Shown: positions 15,574 to 24,840, counted from the stretch's first letter. The stretch is 64,000 bases of DNA from Granulosicoccus sp964390335 (GCA_964390335.1 CAYMHU010000016.1:9858-73857), one strand, 5' to 3'. Program-made: numbers and translations. The notes: a model not told the origin generated them from the letters alone.

Positions 15574-16263
15574 CTAGAAATGATACCGAACACCAACGTT
15601 TAGCAACTGATTCTGCGCATGGGATTCGATACCAGCGTAAACCTTCCCGTATTTAATCGGCAATAACAATCCTGCCCCCACAGCCAGTTCCGCGGTTGGG
15701 CGGTATGCGATGGAATCCGTTGCTAATTTAACGCGAGCTTCGCCACGCAGATACGCAAGCGTTACAAACCAGCTTAACCCGTTTTCTAAAATTGGGTCTA
15801 ACGGACTGAGCAATAACTTAATCACTGACTGACGCTGTAATAATTTTCTGTCGTTTCCAGACTCCACAGGTGACGTTGTATTGGTTTGTGGCAGTAGCGC
15901 ATAGTGGGCACTTAGGTTAAGCGCAAACTCAATCCCCGGTATATATCGTTGATCAATGGGGAAGATAATACCTGCACCAAACCCATGCCCGCCAAACGCT
16001 GCCGTCACCGTATTCGACAATGGCAAATCGGAAGCCTGAATATTTGCGTAGTCTGCGTACAACACAACATCATGTGAGGTTTTCAGATTGAATCGCAATG
16101 CCTGCCATTGCAGTTGTCGAGTAAAGTGACTAGCACCAATTTCAATTGAACTTGAAGGCTCGTAAGTAGGATTGGCACTGCGTGCCATCATTTGCCCCAT
16201 TACTTCGGCATGCGCAGCTGAGCTAAAGACACACAGCAATAGAAACATGGTGGGAAGTTGCAT
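15574..16263 (-). CDS. Putative outer-membrane beta-barrel protein
   Basis: 229 residues with a signal peptide (MQLPTMFLLLCVFSSAAHA) and alternating beta-strand pattern. It ends in NVGVRYHF, the terminal-Phe signature recognised by the BAM complex. No specific family recognised; the glycine-rich strands recall small porin-like or surface-antigen barrels. AAGGA seven bases before the ATG at 16263 fixes the start. A monocistronic unit convergent with the DUF2058 gene. Confidence 0.7.
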   Translation of the reverse strand: MQLPTMFLLLCVFSSAAHAEVMGQMMARSANPTYEPSSSIEIGASHFTRQLQWQALRFNLKTSHDVVLYADYANIQASDLPLSNTVTAAFGGHGFGAGIIFPIDQRYIPGIEFALNLSAHYALLPQTNTTSPVESGNDRKLLQRQSVIKLLLSPLDPILENGLSWFVTLAYLRGEARVKLATDSIAYRPTAELAVGAGLLLPIKYGKVYAGIESHAQNQLLNVGVRYHF

Positions 16264-16371
16264 AACGATATCCTTATCGATTAACAGTTGAATTGGGTTG
16301 TACACTACCCAAAAGACCGGCTGGATTCAAGCTAGCCAAAGGGTTAGCCTGCCCGCTTGTATTAGAATTTA

Positions 16372-16773
16372 TTACGCGGTAGGAGGCACATGGCAAACAG
16401 CTTCCACGTTGTTTCCATCCGGATCAAGCACAAAGGCACCATAGTAATGCTCATGGTAAATGGGTCGTAAACCCGGTTTACCATTATCCGAACCACCACT
16501 TTTTATAGCCTGCTCATAGAACGCTTCCACTGTGCCCCGCGAGTTTGCAGAGAATGCAATATGGCGCGGTGTGTAGTGCTCTGTTGATTCGATAACCCAA
16601 AACGCAGTGGAACCTTCGCTGCCAAATGCACAGATGCGCCTGGTAGGAAATTCTTCTTCCCAATCACATACGGCTTCCGTTAGAAGCCCATAACCCAACA
16701 CAGCAAAGACAGCTTCGTAGAACGCTTGGGTGCGTTCGTAATCAGTAGCATACGTACTGAGATGGTCAATCAT
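16372..16773 (-). CDS. VOC (glyoxalase/bleomycin-resistance fold) protein
   Basis: 133 residues, paired beta-alpha-beta-beta-beta modules. The N-terminal MIDHLSTYATDYERTQAFYEAV and the C-terminal VLDPDGNNVEAVCH (metal-ligand Glu) define the vicinal oxygen chelate superfamily. His near the start, HIAFSA and the final Glu could form the metal site. The substrate is unknown. Five bases downstream of the HlyU-like gene, so co-transcribed. Confidence 0.82.
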   Translation of the reverse strand: MIDHLSTYATDYERTQAFYEAVFAVLGYGLLTEAVCDWEEEFPTRRICAFGSEGSTAFWVIESTEHYTPRHIAFSANSRGTVEAFYEQAIKSGGSDNGKPGLRPIYHEHYYGAFVLDPDGNNVEAVCHVPPTA

Positions 16774-16778
16774 TTGGA

Positions 16779-17081
16779 TTAAACCAGCTCGCGCTGAAAC
16801 AGCTTATCACCTTGCTCATCGATAATTTGCTTGGCTTTATACGTGCAGTGCTCAATGGAAGAATTGAGATCGCCATTGTTGTCCGCGCGAATAAAACGGC
16901 TTTCTTTAAGTTCGCCATTCACTTCTTTAGTGATGCGACCAGCCGTGCGGTATTGCCCGCCTTCGTTCATGGGTTCAGGAAAAATCTGATACCCCTGGTA
17001 TTCAATGGGTTCGGCCTGCGGTGTCGCTTGTTTTGATCCGCCTCCGCCAAATACAGATTTAAGTAGATTTCCCAGTCCCAT
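16779..17081 (-). CDS. HlyU-like protein
   Basis: 100 residues matching the HlyU family (named after the Vibrio haemolysin activator): GLGNLLKSVFGGGG at the N-terminus, then EYQGYQIFPEPMNEGGQYRT and TYKAKQIIDEQGDKLF. Despite the name, many members have no shown regulatory role. AGGAG precedes the ATG at 17081. First gene of a two-gene unit with the VOC protein, divergent from ogt. Confidence 0.8.
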   Translation of the reverse strand: MGLGNLLKSVFGGGGSKQATPQAEPIEYQGYQIFPEPMNEGGQYRTAGRITKEVNGELKESRFIRADNNGDLNSSIEHCTYKAKQIIDEQGDKLFQRELV

Positions 17082-17135
17082 ACGCTACTCTCCTGAGCTT
17101 GTTAATTATTTTGATTAGAACGGCTATATTGTTCC

Positions 17136-17645
17136 ATGAATTTCACGCACCATGATAGCCCTATTGGACGCCTGTTGCTGGTGTCTGATGAACAGGGTTT
17201 ACGGCAAATTGGGTTCCCAGCGGGCAAGAATACCCCGGAACCGCAAGAAAGCTGGCATGAAAACGATTCAGCATTCGAAAACGAGCGCGCGCAACTGGAT
17301 GCGTACTTTGATGGAAAATTAACCCAATTCAGTTTAAAGCTCGCGCCACAGGGTACAAAATTTCAACAAACGGTATGGAACGCTTTACAGAAAATTGGCT
17401 ATGGCAAAACATGTAGTTATCTTGATATTGCCAATTTAATTGGTAATCCCAAGGCATCGCGCGCAGTGGGTTCGGCAAATGGCAAAAACCCGATTCCCAT
17501 TGTTATCCCATGCCATCGCATCATTGGTAGCAACGGTACATTAACCGGTTTTGCTGGTGGCTTACTAACCAAACAATGGTTGCTGGCACATGAAACCGGC
17601 GCGCAGTCTTTACTGCCGTTTGATCAAAGCCTAGCGTCCGAATAA
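17136..17645 (+). CDS. ogt: Methylated-DNA-[protein]-cysteine S-methyltransferase
   Basis: Suicide repair enzyme that removes alkyl groups from O6-guanine. 169 residues; the acceptor cysteine is C126 in IPCHRIIG. The DNA-binding helix region FQQTVWNALQKIGYGKTCSY and the SRAVGSANGKNP segment are conserved. It has only the Ogt/MGMT module, with no AdaA part. The 3' end overlaps the convergent transglycosylase gene by 15 bases. Confidence 0.94.
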   Translation: MNFTHHDSPIGRLLLVSDEQGLRQIGFPAGKNTPEPQESWHENDSAFENERAQLDAYFDGKLTQFSLKLAPQGTKFQQTVWNALQKIGYGKTCSYLDIANLIGNPKASRAVGSANGKNPIPIVIPCHRIIGSNGTLTGFAGGLLTKQWLLAHETGAQSLLPFDQSLASE

Positions 17646-18260
17646 CCGACCCCAAAAACCGGGTTTAAAGTCATCTTTACAGCCAGCGTATTGTGAACGA
17701 TACATATCCACGCGGCGTTGTACTTTTGCCGCCACAGGTGGTAACCATTTTTTCTTTTGATAGGTTCGCTTGGCAAAACCGCCGGTGCCTTCATGATAAT
17801 TCAAGTACAGGTTGTAAGCGTCGTTAGGAGCAACGCCATTTCGGGTAATGGCCTCGCGAAGGTACCAATGCACAAAGTCTGTTGCATCGGCAAAATTGTC
17901 TCTGTCTCGCCCATACTCACCGGTACTTTTCAAATACTGTCGCCAAGTGCCGTCAATCGCCTGCGCGTAACCGTATGCACTACTGGGTCGTCGCCACGGA
18001 ATAAAGCCAAACAGCTTATCGCGCGGAGGTCGGGCCTTACTGTTAAACGATGACTCTTGATTCATGATAGCCAATGGAATGTGCATGGACGTACCCCATT
18101 TCTTTTCGGCATTCACAGCCACTCTATGCCAACTTCGTTTTTGCTTGAAGATGGAGCATACGTTGTCGGTGCGCGACGGCGGAGTTGTGGCGCATCCGCT
18201 CAAAACGGCCAGTAGCAGCGCCACCCCAAACAGGCGGATACATGGAAATTTGTTTAACAT
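17631..18260 (-). CDS. SLT-domain lytic transglycosylase lipoprotein
   Basis: Peptidoglycan-cleaving muramidase-like enzyme attached to the membrane by lipid. The signal ends in a lipobox LSGC (Cys about residue 22). The catalytic Glu is in AIMNQESSFNSKARP, followed by the SAYGYAQAIDGTW signature and NYHEGTGGF, typical of SLT family 1. 209 residues. The ATG at 18260 puts the signal peptide at the N-terminus; the frame is open 19 codons further. A possible role is in wall turnover. Confidence 0.87.
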   Translation of the reverse strand: MLNKFPCIRLFGVALLLAVLSGCATTPPSRTDNVCSIFKQKRSWHRVAVNAEKKWGTSMHIPLAIMNQESSFNSKARPPRDKLFGFIPWRRPSSAYGYAQAIDGTWRQYLKSTGEYGRDRDNFADATDFVHWYLREAITRNGVAPNDAYNLYLNYHEGTGGFAKRTYQKKKWLPPVAAKVQRRVDMYRSQYAGCKDDFKPGFWGRLFGR

Positions 18261-18454
18261 GCCTAAAGTGTAGTGTTTGAAACTGAATAACGCCTGACTG
18301 GCGAACAACAATTGCATTACGTGTTTTTAAGGCCCAATTCAGCTGAATTTGCGCTTAATTTTTCCTTGGCAGAATGCGGTTTACCACCCTCTTTTGGGCC
18401 GGTGGGCGCGGTTCTTGCGACGCAGCCAGCAAAGAACACGATTTTGGATTTTTA

Positions 18455-19087
18455 ATGCGTTGCACCACCCTGTTAGCCTTAGGCTTATCGCTGCTCATTT
18501 CAGCTTGTGCCACTACCACCTCGGAGCCAAAACTACAGGCTGCGCAACCGGCAGAACCAGAGCTCATTGCTACGCTTCCAGAGGAGCTGGGCACGTTCGA
18601 ATACGCTGGTTATCGCTTTTTTGAAGACAGTGCAAACGGTTATACCTTTCGATACGCCAACAATGCCAAGCGCCGCATCGCCGACGTATATGTTTATCCG
18701 GTTGCAACCGAAAATGTGAGCCTTGGGCACAGTGAATTGGTTATGGGCTCGACCCGCGCCACTATTCAGGCCATTGGCGAAGCGGTTAAGCAAGGCTTAT
18801 ACGCAAACTTTAACGTGGTTGGTGCTGCAACCGTTGCACGTGGCGCTCGTACTGTTGCACGCGTAGAAGCTACGTACCTTCGCGAAAATCTGGCGTCTTA
18901 TACGCTGGTGTACCAAACAGAGTATGAAGGAACGTTATTAAAAATCAGGGTATCCATGCCAGATAATGAAGCTAATCGCGCCAGCACCGAATGGGACGAA
19001 TTTGCTAAAACCATGTTTAATCAAATTGTGGAACAGTTGGAAGCGGAGAGCGTTGATGCAAAAACGTTTGCTGCGGCTGATACATAA
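18455..19087 (+). CDS. Hypothetical lipoprotein
   Basis: 210 residues, beginning with a lipoprotein signal peptide and lipobox LISAC. A Pro/Glu/Ala linker follows, then a compact domain with YAGYRFFEDSANGYTFRY and IADVYVYPV. I do not recognise a named family. The upstream extension of the frame (from 18374) lacks signal features and is unlikely to be translated. Divergent from the transglycosylase gene; convergent with the fumarase operon. Confidence 0.65.
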   Translation: MRCTTLLALGLSLLISACATTTSEPKLQAAQPAEPELIATLPEELGTFEYAGYRFFEDSANGYTFRYANNAKRRIADVYVYPVATENVSLGHSELVMGSTRATIQAIGEAVKQGLYANFNVVGAATVARGARTVARVEATYLRENLASYTLVYQTEYEGTLLKIRVSMPDNEANRASTEWDEFAKTMFNQIVEQLEAESVDAKTFAAADT

Positions 19088-19122
19088 TCATTAAAACCAA
19101 GAACGTCTATTTGCTGCCTTCA

Positions 19123-19788
19123 CTAGATAAGTTCATCGGAGCGATCGTCGCTTTCTCCATAACGTTTTAACACTGCAGGCGTGGTACCCTCATAAATCTT
19201 TGCAACGTTTTTGGATATTTTTGCATTCTCGCGCTCGAATAAACACTCGCCGTTTAAATCTGATGCCACAATAAATGGGCCCATGTTTTCACACTTAATG
19301 ACCCACATGGCTTGTGCCAATCCCAACTCTTCATTCCAATGCACGGCTTCCACGCTTTTGATACCGCGTCCAAGCAACGCTCCGGTGCCATACCCTACCG
19401 TTGAGAGATAAACGGCACCGTTGGCAACGAAGTACGACTTGTAATCTTTGGATGTCATTCCGCCTTTGCCAATAATCAGTTTGGCGCCCGTTTTTGCCAT
19501 CCACTCAGGTAGCCATTTAGAAAATCGAAACGATGCAGTTGCGGTTACTGCACCCATATCAAATGAACCGTCATCGTTGATGCGCGCAGCGGGTGAGCAA
19601 TGAAAATTGGCGGCCGATTGATGCGGCAGATCCATTGGGATGTTCGCGTTCTGCTCCAATGTGCGCATATACACACCTTCCCGCGCAGTGTAGATCAAGC
19701 CATCCAGATACACGATATCACCCAGGCGAAGCGCTTTGATGTCATCGTCGGTGGGTGTTGTGGATAGGCGGATTTCACGCAGACTCAT
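19123..19788 (-). CDS. Class I fumarate hydratase-type enzyme, beta (C-terminal) subunit
   Basis: 221 residues corresponding to the swivelling C-terminal domain of class I fumarases/tartrate dehydratases. Family features are LRLGDIVYLDGLIYTAREG, FHCSPAA and the loop IGKGGM. With the alpha subunit it forms a [4Fe-4S] hydro-lyase that hydrates fumarate or a close analogue (mesaconate and tartrate enzymes share the fold). AGGAGAG before the ATG at 19788 fixes the start. It overlaps the alpha-subunit gene by 14 bases and is the last gene of the SDH-like operon. Confidence 0.88.
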   Translation of the reverse strand: MSLREIRLSTTPTDDDIKALRLGDIVYLDGLIYTAREGVYMRTLEQNANIPMDLPHQSAANFHCSPAARINDDGSFDMGAVTATASFRFSKWLPEWMAKTGAKLIIGKGGMTSKDYKSYFVANGAVYLSTVGYGTGALLGRGIKSVEAVHWNEELGLAQAMWVIKCENMGPFIVASDLNGECLFERENAKISKNVAKIYEGTTPAVLKRYGESDDRSDELI

Positions 19789-20740
19789 GTGTGCTCTCCT
19801 CTGTTGGTACCCAGTCAATGGTCTCTCGACGTTGATACGGAGTGAACCAATCCGGGTCGGTGCGAAACTCGACGCGACCGTCCGGGAATATGCGTGCAAC
19901 AGCACGACGGGAAGACAAACAAAATGCATGCACCGACATAGGCATACCACCGGTATGACAATACCCAACTTCTATATTGCAATCGACAACCATATTGCTG
20001 CCCACAAAGCCCATCGCACCCATACCAATGGAGTTACCCAGCTCTTTAAATTCATCTTCCAGTTCAGCAATTTTGGGATCGCTGTTTCGGCTACCCACGG
20101 TACGCAAGGTAGACGCACGTTTGCCTAGCGTCATGCAAATATCTTTTGAACCACCTAGTCCGATGCCGATTATGGCCGGTTGGCATGCAAGGCCACGCTT
20201 ACCAAATGCCATAAGGCTATCAAGATAAAACCGTTTGATACCTTGCAGTCCATCGGATGGAAACAACATCCGGTAATCAGAACCAAACAAGCCACCTTTG
20301 TGTACAGTGATAAGGTCTATCCAATCTCCGTCTGGCTCAAACCCGTATTCGATTTCCGGCGCACCAATACCAACATTGTTATCGTGATCGGTACGCCACA
20401 GCGGGTGCACGCGGTTTGGTCGCAATGGAATATCAACAGTGGCTGTTGCGGTTGCTCGCCGCAATGCAGTTTCTAACGCAACCATGCCACCTTCTACTTG
20501 CGCATCGTTACCCATTTTTACAAACCAACGCGGTACGCCGGTGTCGCCACACATAGCGCAGCGATCTTCCTTAGCAGCGTCATAGTTATCCAGCATCACC
20601 TTCAATACAAACGATGGTAGCTCGCCAGTCTCTTTTTTTGCGGCTTTACGTAAACCACCCAGATAATCGTCTGGGATATCGATTGCCGCTTTTTGCATGA
20701 GTTCTTCGGCGGTTTTTTCAAGTAAGTTGATACTGATCAT
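19775..20740 (-). CDS. Class I fumarate hydratase-type enzyme, alpha (N-terminal) subunit
   Basis: 321 residues holding the [4Fe-4S] cluster. Three cysteines in family positions: CAMCGDTG, ACQPAIIGIGLGG and GYCHTGGMP. Two-gene fumarases of this kind occur in archaea and in MmcBC of Pelotomaculum; E. coli FumA is the fused form. Members act on fumarate, mesaconate or tartrate, so the substrate is not fixed by sequence. ATGA overlap with the flavoprotein stop indicates translational coupling with the SDH-like complex, arguing that it hydrates that complex's product or supplies its substrate. Confidence 0.88.
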   Translation of the reverse strand: MISINLLEKTAEELMQKAAIDIPDDYLGGLRKAAKKETGELPSFVLKVMLDNYDAAKEDRCAMCGDTGVPRWFVKMGNDAQVEGGMVALETALRRATATATVDIPLRPNRVHPLWRTDHDNNVGIGAPEIEYGFEPDGDWIDLITVHKGGLFGSDYRMLFPSDGLQGIKRFYLDSLMAFGKRGLACQPAIIGIGLGGSKDICMTLGKRASTLRTVGSRNSDPKIAELEDEFKELGNSIGMGAMGFVGSNMVVDCNIEVGYCHTGGMPMSVHAFCLSSRRAVARIFPDGRVEFRTDPDWFTPYQRRETIDWVPTEESTHESA

Positions 20741-22512
20741 GATGATGCCACCAAAGACTCAGGTTCATCCTGTCGCAATAGCGATTGCCCGGGACGAACT
20801 ATTGAAAAGTTAACTGGCTCGCGTGTGACTTCCATTTGTTCATTGTCAGTGCTGGCTGCTGTAAATTTAGCCACAGTGAAATCACTTTTTTCAAGCGAAC
20901 CAACATCAGGATAATCTTCTCTGAAGTGCGCACCACGTGAGTTTTCACGTGCAATACCGGCTTTGGCAATAGCAGCGGATACATCGCATAGCGAGCGTAA
21001 ATTGAGCCAATCATGCCAACTCAAATTGAACGCAAGATTCGAATCGTCTACACCTACTTCCATGAGTTGGTCTGACACTGCTTTAATACCCCGCAATCCA
21101 CGCTGCATGCCGATTTCGGTTCGCACCACACCCACATCTTCCCACATGAGATCCTGCAGTTGCTGGCGCAGTGGTAATACTAAATCAACAGTTTTGTTGA
21201 GCGGGTGCATCGCGCGCTCCAGCTCCATAGCAATAACTTGCTCATCGGGTTCGCGCAGTGTGGGCATATCATGAATATCCGCTGCCATGGTATCACCAGC
21301 AATACCTCCATAAACAGTTGAATTCGCAACGCCATTACCACCAAGTCGATTCGAACCGTGAGCACCACCCGCATCTTCTCCGGCAACATAAAGCCCCTGC
21401 ATAGCGGTGCGTGTGTCCACGTCGACAACAACGCCACCCATAAAATAATGCGCAGTTGGTACCACTTCAACTTTACCAGCTGCCAGATCAAACCCACTGT
21501 CGGCACATCGCTTAACCATACCTTTAAATTGTTTAGCGACCCACTCAGGTCCAAGATGTGACATGGATATAAACACGCCTTCTTGATCGGGGTGATTGTT
21601 CTTGCGCATTTCTGAATAAATGCCACGGCTGACCACATCGCGAGTGGCGCGTTCGCCCAGGTCGTCATAGTCGAACATGAATCGCTGATCTGCATGATTA
21701 AGTAGTTGTCCACCTGCACCGCGTAAGCCCTCTTCTAATACCGTGCCAGTCATGCGTGTGTGACTACCGGCCAATAACCCAGTGGGGTGAAACTGCACCA
21801 TCTCCATATCGCGCAATGATAATCCGGCACGCAATGCCATTGCCAGACCATCCATGGTTTTATCACCGCTGGGCGTATGGTACTTATACATGCTGGGTCC
21901 GCCACCGGTTGCCATGAGCACGGTTTTAGCGCGCACTAATCTAAAGCCGCCGGTACGCATATCAATCATTAATACACCTGCCAGCGCTGAGCCATCTTTA
22001 GTGGGTATTAAACCGATTGCCCGATGCTCTTGCAGTTTTTCAACACCACTGGCCAATACCTTTTCCATTAGGCGGTTAATGATTTCAATACCCGTTAAAT
22101 CGCCTTTATGCACCGTACGGTCAGCCGTTTGTCCTGCAAAAGCTTTTTGGTGCAACGATCCATCATCGTTTCGATCAAAGAAGCAACCAATCTCGTTTTC
22201 CAACTCGCGGATACGTACCACTGCCTGTTCACACAAACGCCAAGCCATATCCTGATTCGGCAACCATTTGCCACCATTAATGGTATCCATGAAGTGCCGT
22301 TCCACGGTATCCCCGCCACCCAGCGCAACGTTGTAACCACCCTGCACCATTCGAGTACAACCGCATTTGCCGATTAAGCCTTTAACTACGATGGTGATTT
22401 TTGTGCCTTTCGGTGCAGATTGCTGCGCGTGTAATGCAGCGAATAAGCCGGCACCGCCCGAACCAAGAATCAATATATCGGTATCGTGTTTTGCAATGTC
22501 AGATTGACGCAT
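20737..22512 (-). CDS. Succinate dehydrogenase/fumarate reductase-like flavoprotein subunit
   Basis: 591 residues. FAD motif LILGSGGAGLFAA (about 14-26). Substrate-site elements of SdhA/FrdA are present: FHPTG, the Arg in TRDVVSRGI, AHYFMGG and NRLGGN. Two departures: where SdhA/FrdA have the His that covalently binds FAD (RSHT..xxGG) this protein has Cys52 in KCGCTRMVQGG, and the pocket TEG is EEG. FAD is therefore probably bound non-covalently and the substrate may differ from succinate. ATG at 22512, three bases after the membrane subunit stop; ATGA overlap with the fumarase alpha gene. Confidence 0.88.
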   Translation of the reverse strand: MRQSDIAKHDTDILILGSGGAGLFAALHAQQSAPKGTKITIVVKGLIGKCGCTRMVQGGYNVALGGGDTVERHFMDTINGGKWLPNQDMAWRLCEQAVVRIRELENEIGCFFDRNDDGSLHQKAFAGQTADRTVHKGDLTGIEIINRLMEKVLASGVEKLQEHRAIGLIPTKDGSALAGVLMIDMRTGGFRLVRAKTVLMATGGGPSMYKYHTPSGDKTMDGLAMALRAGLSLRDMEMVQFHPTGLLAGSHTRMTGTVLEEGLRGAGGQLLNHADQRFMFDYDDLGERATRDVVSRGIYSEMRKNNHPDQEGVFISMSHLGPEWVAKQFKGMVKRCADSGFDLAAGKVEVVPTAHYFMGGVVVDVDTRTAMQGLYVAGEDAGGAHGSNRLGGNGVANSTVYGGIAGDTMAADIHDMPTLREPDEQVIAMELERAMHPLNKTVDLVLPLRQQLQDLMWEDVGVVRTEIGMQRGLRGIKAVSDQLMEVGVDDSNLAFNLSWHDWLNLRSLCDVSAAIAKAGIARENSRGAHFREDYPDVGSLEKSDFTVAKFTAASTDNEQMEVTREPVNFSIVRPGQSLLRQDEPESLVASS

Positions 22513-22515
22513 ATG

Positions 22516-22869
22516 CTAGACCATTTGCAAAAAGAACATGACTGACACCAGGAATGAACATGCTAATGCTGCGGCTGCCAGTGTTTTTTGCGAGGCTGAC
22601 CACGGTAGCCATTCCAGTGCAAGTAATCGCAGCCCGCCGAAAAGATGCACTGCAAGTAGAAACACCAGCCCGATCTCACAAACGGTTTTGATTGCCGATG
22701 TGTTCATATATAAAAGACCATCGATTTTTGCAGGGTTGCTTACTGACATAGCCAATACCCAAAAGTGCACCGGTAAAAAAAGCGCCAAGCACAAACCGGA
22801 AATTCGATGCAACAGATAAGCAAGCCATAGCGGGTGCGCACGATTAGCAATGGCGTTGACACTGCTCAT
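22516..22869 (-). CDS. SdhC-like membrane anchor subunit (cytochrome b556 type)
   Basis: 117 residues, three transmembrane helices. The motif HRISGLCLALFLPVHFW is the SdhC signature (HRxSG; the later His is the candidate haem ligand), and a further HLFGGLR motif precedes the last helix. Anchors the complex and passes electrons to quinone. Start ATG at 22869 overlaps the stop of the other anchor gene by four bases (ATGA). A much longer open frame upstream is not translated. Confidence 0.83.
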   Translation of the reverse strand: MSSVNAIANRAHPLWLAYLLHRISGLCLALFLPVHFWVLAMSVSNPAKIDGLLYMNTSAIKTVCEIGLVFLLAVHLFGGLRLLALEWLPWSASQKTLAAAALACSFLVSVMFFLQMV

Positions 22870-23198
22870 GCGAACGTTACCGCCCAAACCGCACGTGCGC
22901 CCAACGCGAATAATCCAGTACCAATCAACAAAGTAACAAGTTCTAACAAGGTACCTCGAACCCTTAGCCATTCATGAATAATGGTACGTACACCAATAGC
23001 ACCGTGTATCGCCACTGCCACGACAAAAGTGCCATAAAATAAAAACCATGCAACAGAGCCCTGGGTGCGAGATAAAATTTCTGCTGAGCTCAGGCCGCCT
23101 TGTACTGCATAAATCATCACCGCAATATGACCAATTACCAGCGGCGCCATCAATAATGCCGTGAGTCGTTGCGCCATATACAGCCTGATATCAAGCAT
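22866..23198 (-). CDS. SdhD-like membrane anchor subunit
   Basis: 110 residues with three hydrophobic helices; MAQRLTALLMAPLVIGHIAVM and the segment GTFVVAVAIHGAIGVRTI supply conserved-looking His residues suitable for haem b. Pairs with the SdhC-like subunit. The ATG at 23198 shares one base with the stop of the iron-sulfur gene (TAATG). Sequence similarity to SdhD is weak, so the call rests mainly on position and topology. Confidence 0.75.
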   Translation of the reverse strand: MLDIRLYMAQRLTALLMAPLVIGHIAVMIYAVQGGLSSAEILSRTQGSVAWFLFYGTFVVAVAIHGAIGVRTIIHEWLRVRGTLLELVTLLIGTGLFALGARAVWAVTFA

Positions 23199-23920
23199 TA
23201 ATCTCTCCGACCGAAAAAGCGCTTGGTAGTCAGTCGTTTTAATCCGGCAATGGCCGACATTGGATCGAGCTCGATCGGGCAATGGACTGTGCACGAACCC
23301 ATAGAATGACAATTATGACAACCACCTTTACCAGACACTGCATCCAGGATTGCCTCACGACCTTCATCTTTAACATCATTGAGTAATGTCCACGCGCGCT
23401 GCAAGCTTGCAGGTCCTGCGTAATCCGGATTACCAGCAACTGTATCGCACGCGGCATAACACACCGAACAATTGATACACTCAATACCTTTATTAGCATT
23501 GCTGCGTTCAGTACTAAATTCATCGACAGGCGCTATAGGATCGTGCCGACTTAATGTGCCGTGGTGTACACCTTCGCTAGCCAACCATTTATCAAAGAAC
23601 GGATCCATATTGACAACAAGATCTTTAATGACCGGCAAGTTTCGTAACGGCGCTATCTTAATGCTGTTATCGGTGAGTACTTTTGTGATATGTGTTCGGC
23701 AGGTCCAACGAGGAACACCATTAACCATCATTGCGCAGCTACCGCACATGCCTACTCTGCAAGCAAATCGATAACTCAGTGTTGCATCGGCATGTTGTTG
23801 GATCCACGACACAACATCCAGAACCGTTTGATTGTCGTAACCGGGCACCTCGAACGAATCGACGTAAGCGCCTTGCTCCGAGCTTCGTTGGATTTCAACT
23901 TTAATCGTATCGGTATGCAT
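23198..23920 (-). CDS. Succinate dehydrogenase/fumarate reductase-like iron-sulfur subunit
   Basis: 240 residues. The N-terminal plant-type ferredoxin domain has CRVGMCGSC plus a downstream Cys (WTCRTH) for [2Fe-2S]. The C-terminal domain has CINCSVCYAAC and CHNCHSMGSCTVHCP for the [4Fe-4S] and [3Fe-4S] clusters, as in SdhB/FrdB. First gene of the tightly coupled six-gene set (Fe-S, two anchors, flavoprotein, fumarase alpha, beta). 122 bases separate it from the TauE-like gene upstream. Confidence 0.92.
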   Translation of the reverse strand: MHTDTIKVEIQRSSEQGAYVDSFEVPGYDNQTVLDVVSWIQQHADATLSYRFACRVGMCGSCAMMVNGVPRWTCRTHITKVLTDNSIKIAPLRNLPVIKDLVVNMDPFFDKWLASEGVHHGTLSRHDPIAPVDEFSTERSNANKGIECINCSVCYAACDTVAGNPDYAGPASLQRAWTLLNDVKDEGREAILDAVSGKGGCHNCHSMGSCTVHCPIELDPMSAIAGLKRLTTKRFFGRRD

Positions 23921-24042
23921 GAAACGGCGTATTTAGCAAGGACACCCAAATTCTAGCGAGAATACGTGAAGAAGTATATCTCTAGCGACCAGTGTATTTC
24001 TTTTGAATAGCACTAGTATTAGCGATCTAGCCCTCGAACCTA

Positions 24043-24786
24043 CTACAAAAGCACTTGGATAAACACACCCAGCCCAGTCAGTAATGACAGTCCAATCAGT
24101 AATCGTCTGAATTGAGTATTTTTGAGACGGCTGAAAACCCAAAGCCCAAACAAAGACGCCATTATGGAAACCGGGATGGCAATCATTAAAGCTGTAACAG
24201 CTGTTTCGTCATAAGCCCCTTTGAAAAACAACAACGTAGCAGTTGCGAACAGCACCACCATATTAAATGGCTGTAAAACCGCTCGAATTTCGCCCTTTGG
24301 CCACGGGCGCATCGACAGCCACATCACCGGAACAGCACCTGATAACGAGGCCAGCCCGCCCAACACTCCGCCTACCAGCGCAATGAGTGAATTAATAACG
24401 GGTGTTGGCTTATCAATGGTGGGAAGGGTTGAGCGAAAGGCGAAATACCCGCCATACACAATTAACATGACGGCTATTAAGATCCGCAATGTAGTTGCAT
24501 CAACAACATCAAGCAACGCAATGCCCAGCGGGACACCGATCAAACCTGGAATTAAAAACCCCCATAGCCTCGATTTGTAGGCCATGATATCGGAGCGCAC
24601 GGCCCACAATCCATGAAAGCCCCCCAATATTGCCAGTAGTGACGCCATAGCTATCGATGTCATCGGTGGCAAGATTGTTAAATAAAAACCTAACGAGAAG
24701 AGCGCGGTGCCAGTACCCGCTAATCCATTGATAAAGCCACCGGCTGCTGCACCAAGCGCAAGAATCACTATGAAGGAGTCTGTCAT
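24043..24786 (-). CDS. TauE/SafE family membrane permease
   Basis: 247 residues, about eight transmembrane helices. The two repeat motifs are visible: AAGGFINGLAGTGTALFSLGF near the N-terminus and LVGGVLGGLASLSGAVPVMWL in the middle. The family exports sulfite, sulfoacetate or other small organic anions, often next to sulfonate-degradation genes. Lying directly before the SDH-like operon, it may move a substrate or product of that pathway, but sequence does not show which. Confidence 0.88.
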   Translation of the reverse strand: MTDSFIVILALGAAAGGFINGLAGTGTALFSLGFYLTILPPMTSIAMASLLAILGGFHGLWAVRSDIMAYKSRLWGFLIPGLIGVPLGIALLDVVDATTLRILIAVMLIVYGGYFAFRSTLPTIDKPTPVINSLIALVGGVLGGLASLSGAVPVMWLSMRPWPKGEIRAVLQPFNMVVLFATATLLFFKGAYDETAVTALMIAIPVSIMASLFGLWVFSRLKNTQFRRLLIGLSLLTGLGVFIQVLL

Positions 24787-24840
24787 TTTTCGTTATAATT
24801 TTGGCTGTATTTTTTAGGTGCTAGTCGCTAGCTTAGTTAA

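Noticed and set aside
24043..24786. TauE permease as proof of sulfonate catabolism
   Set aside because: TauE/SafE proteins move several anions and no sulfo-lyase or sulfite dehydrogenase is present; kept only as one hypothesis.
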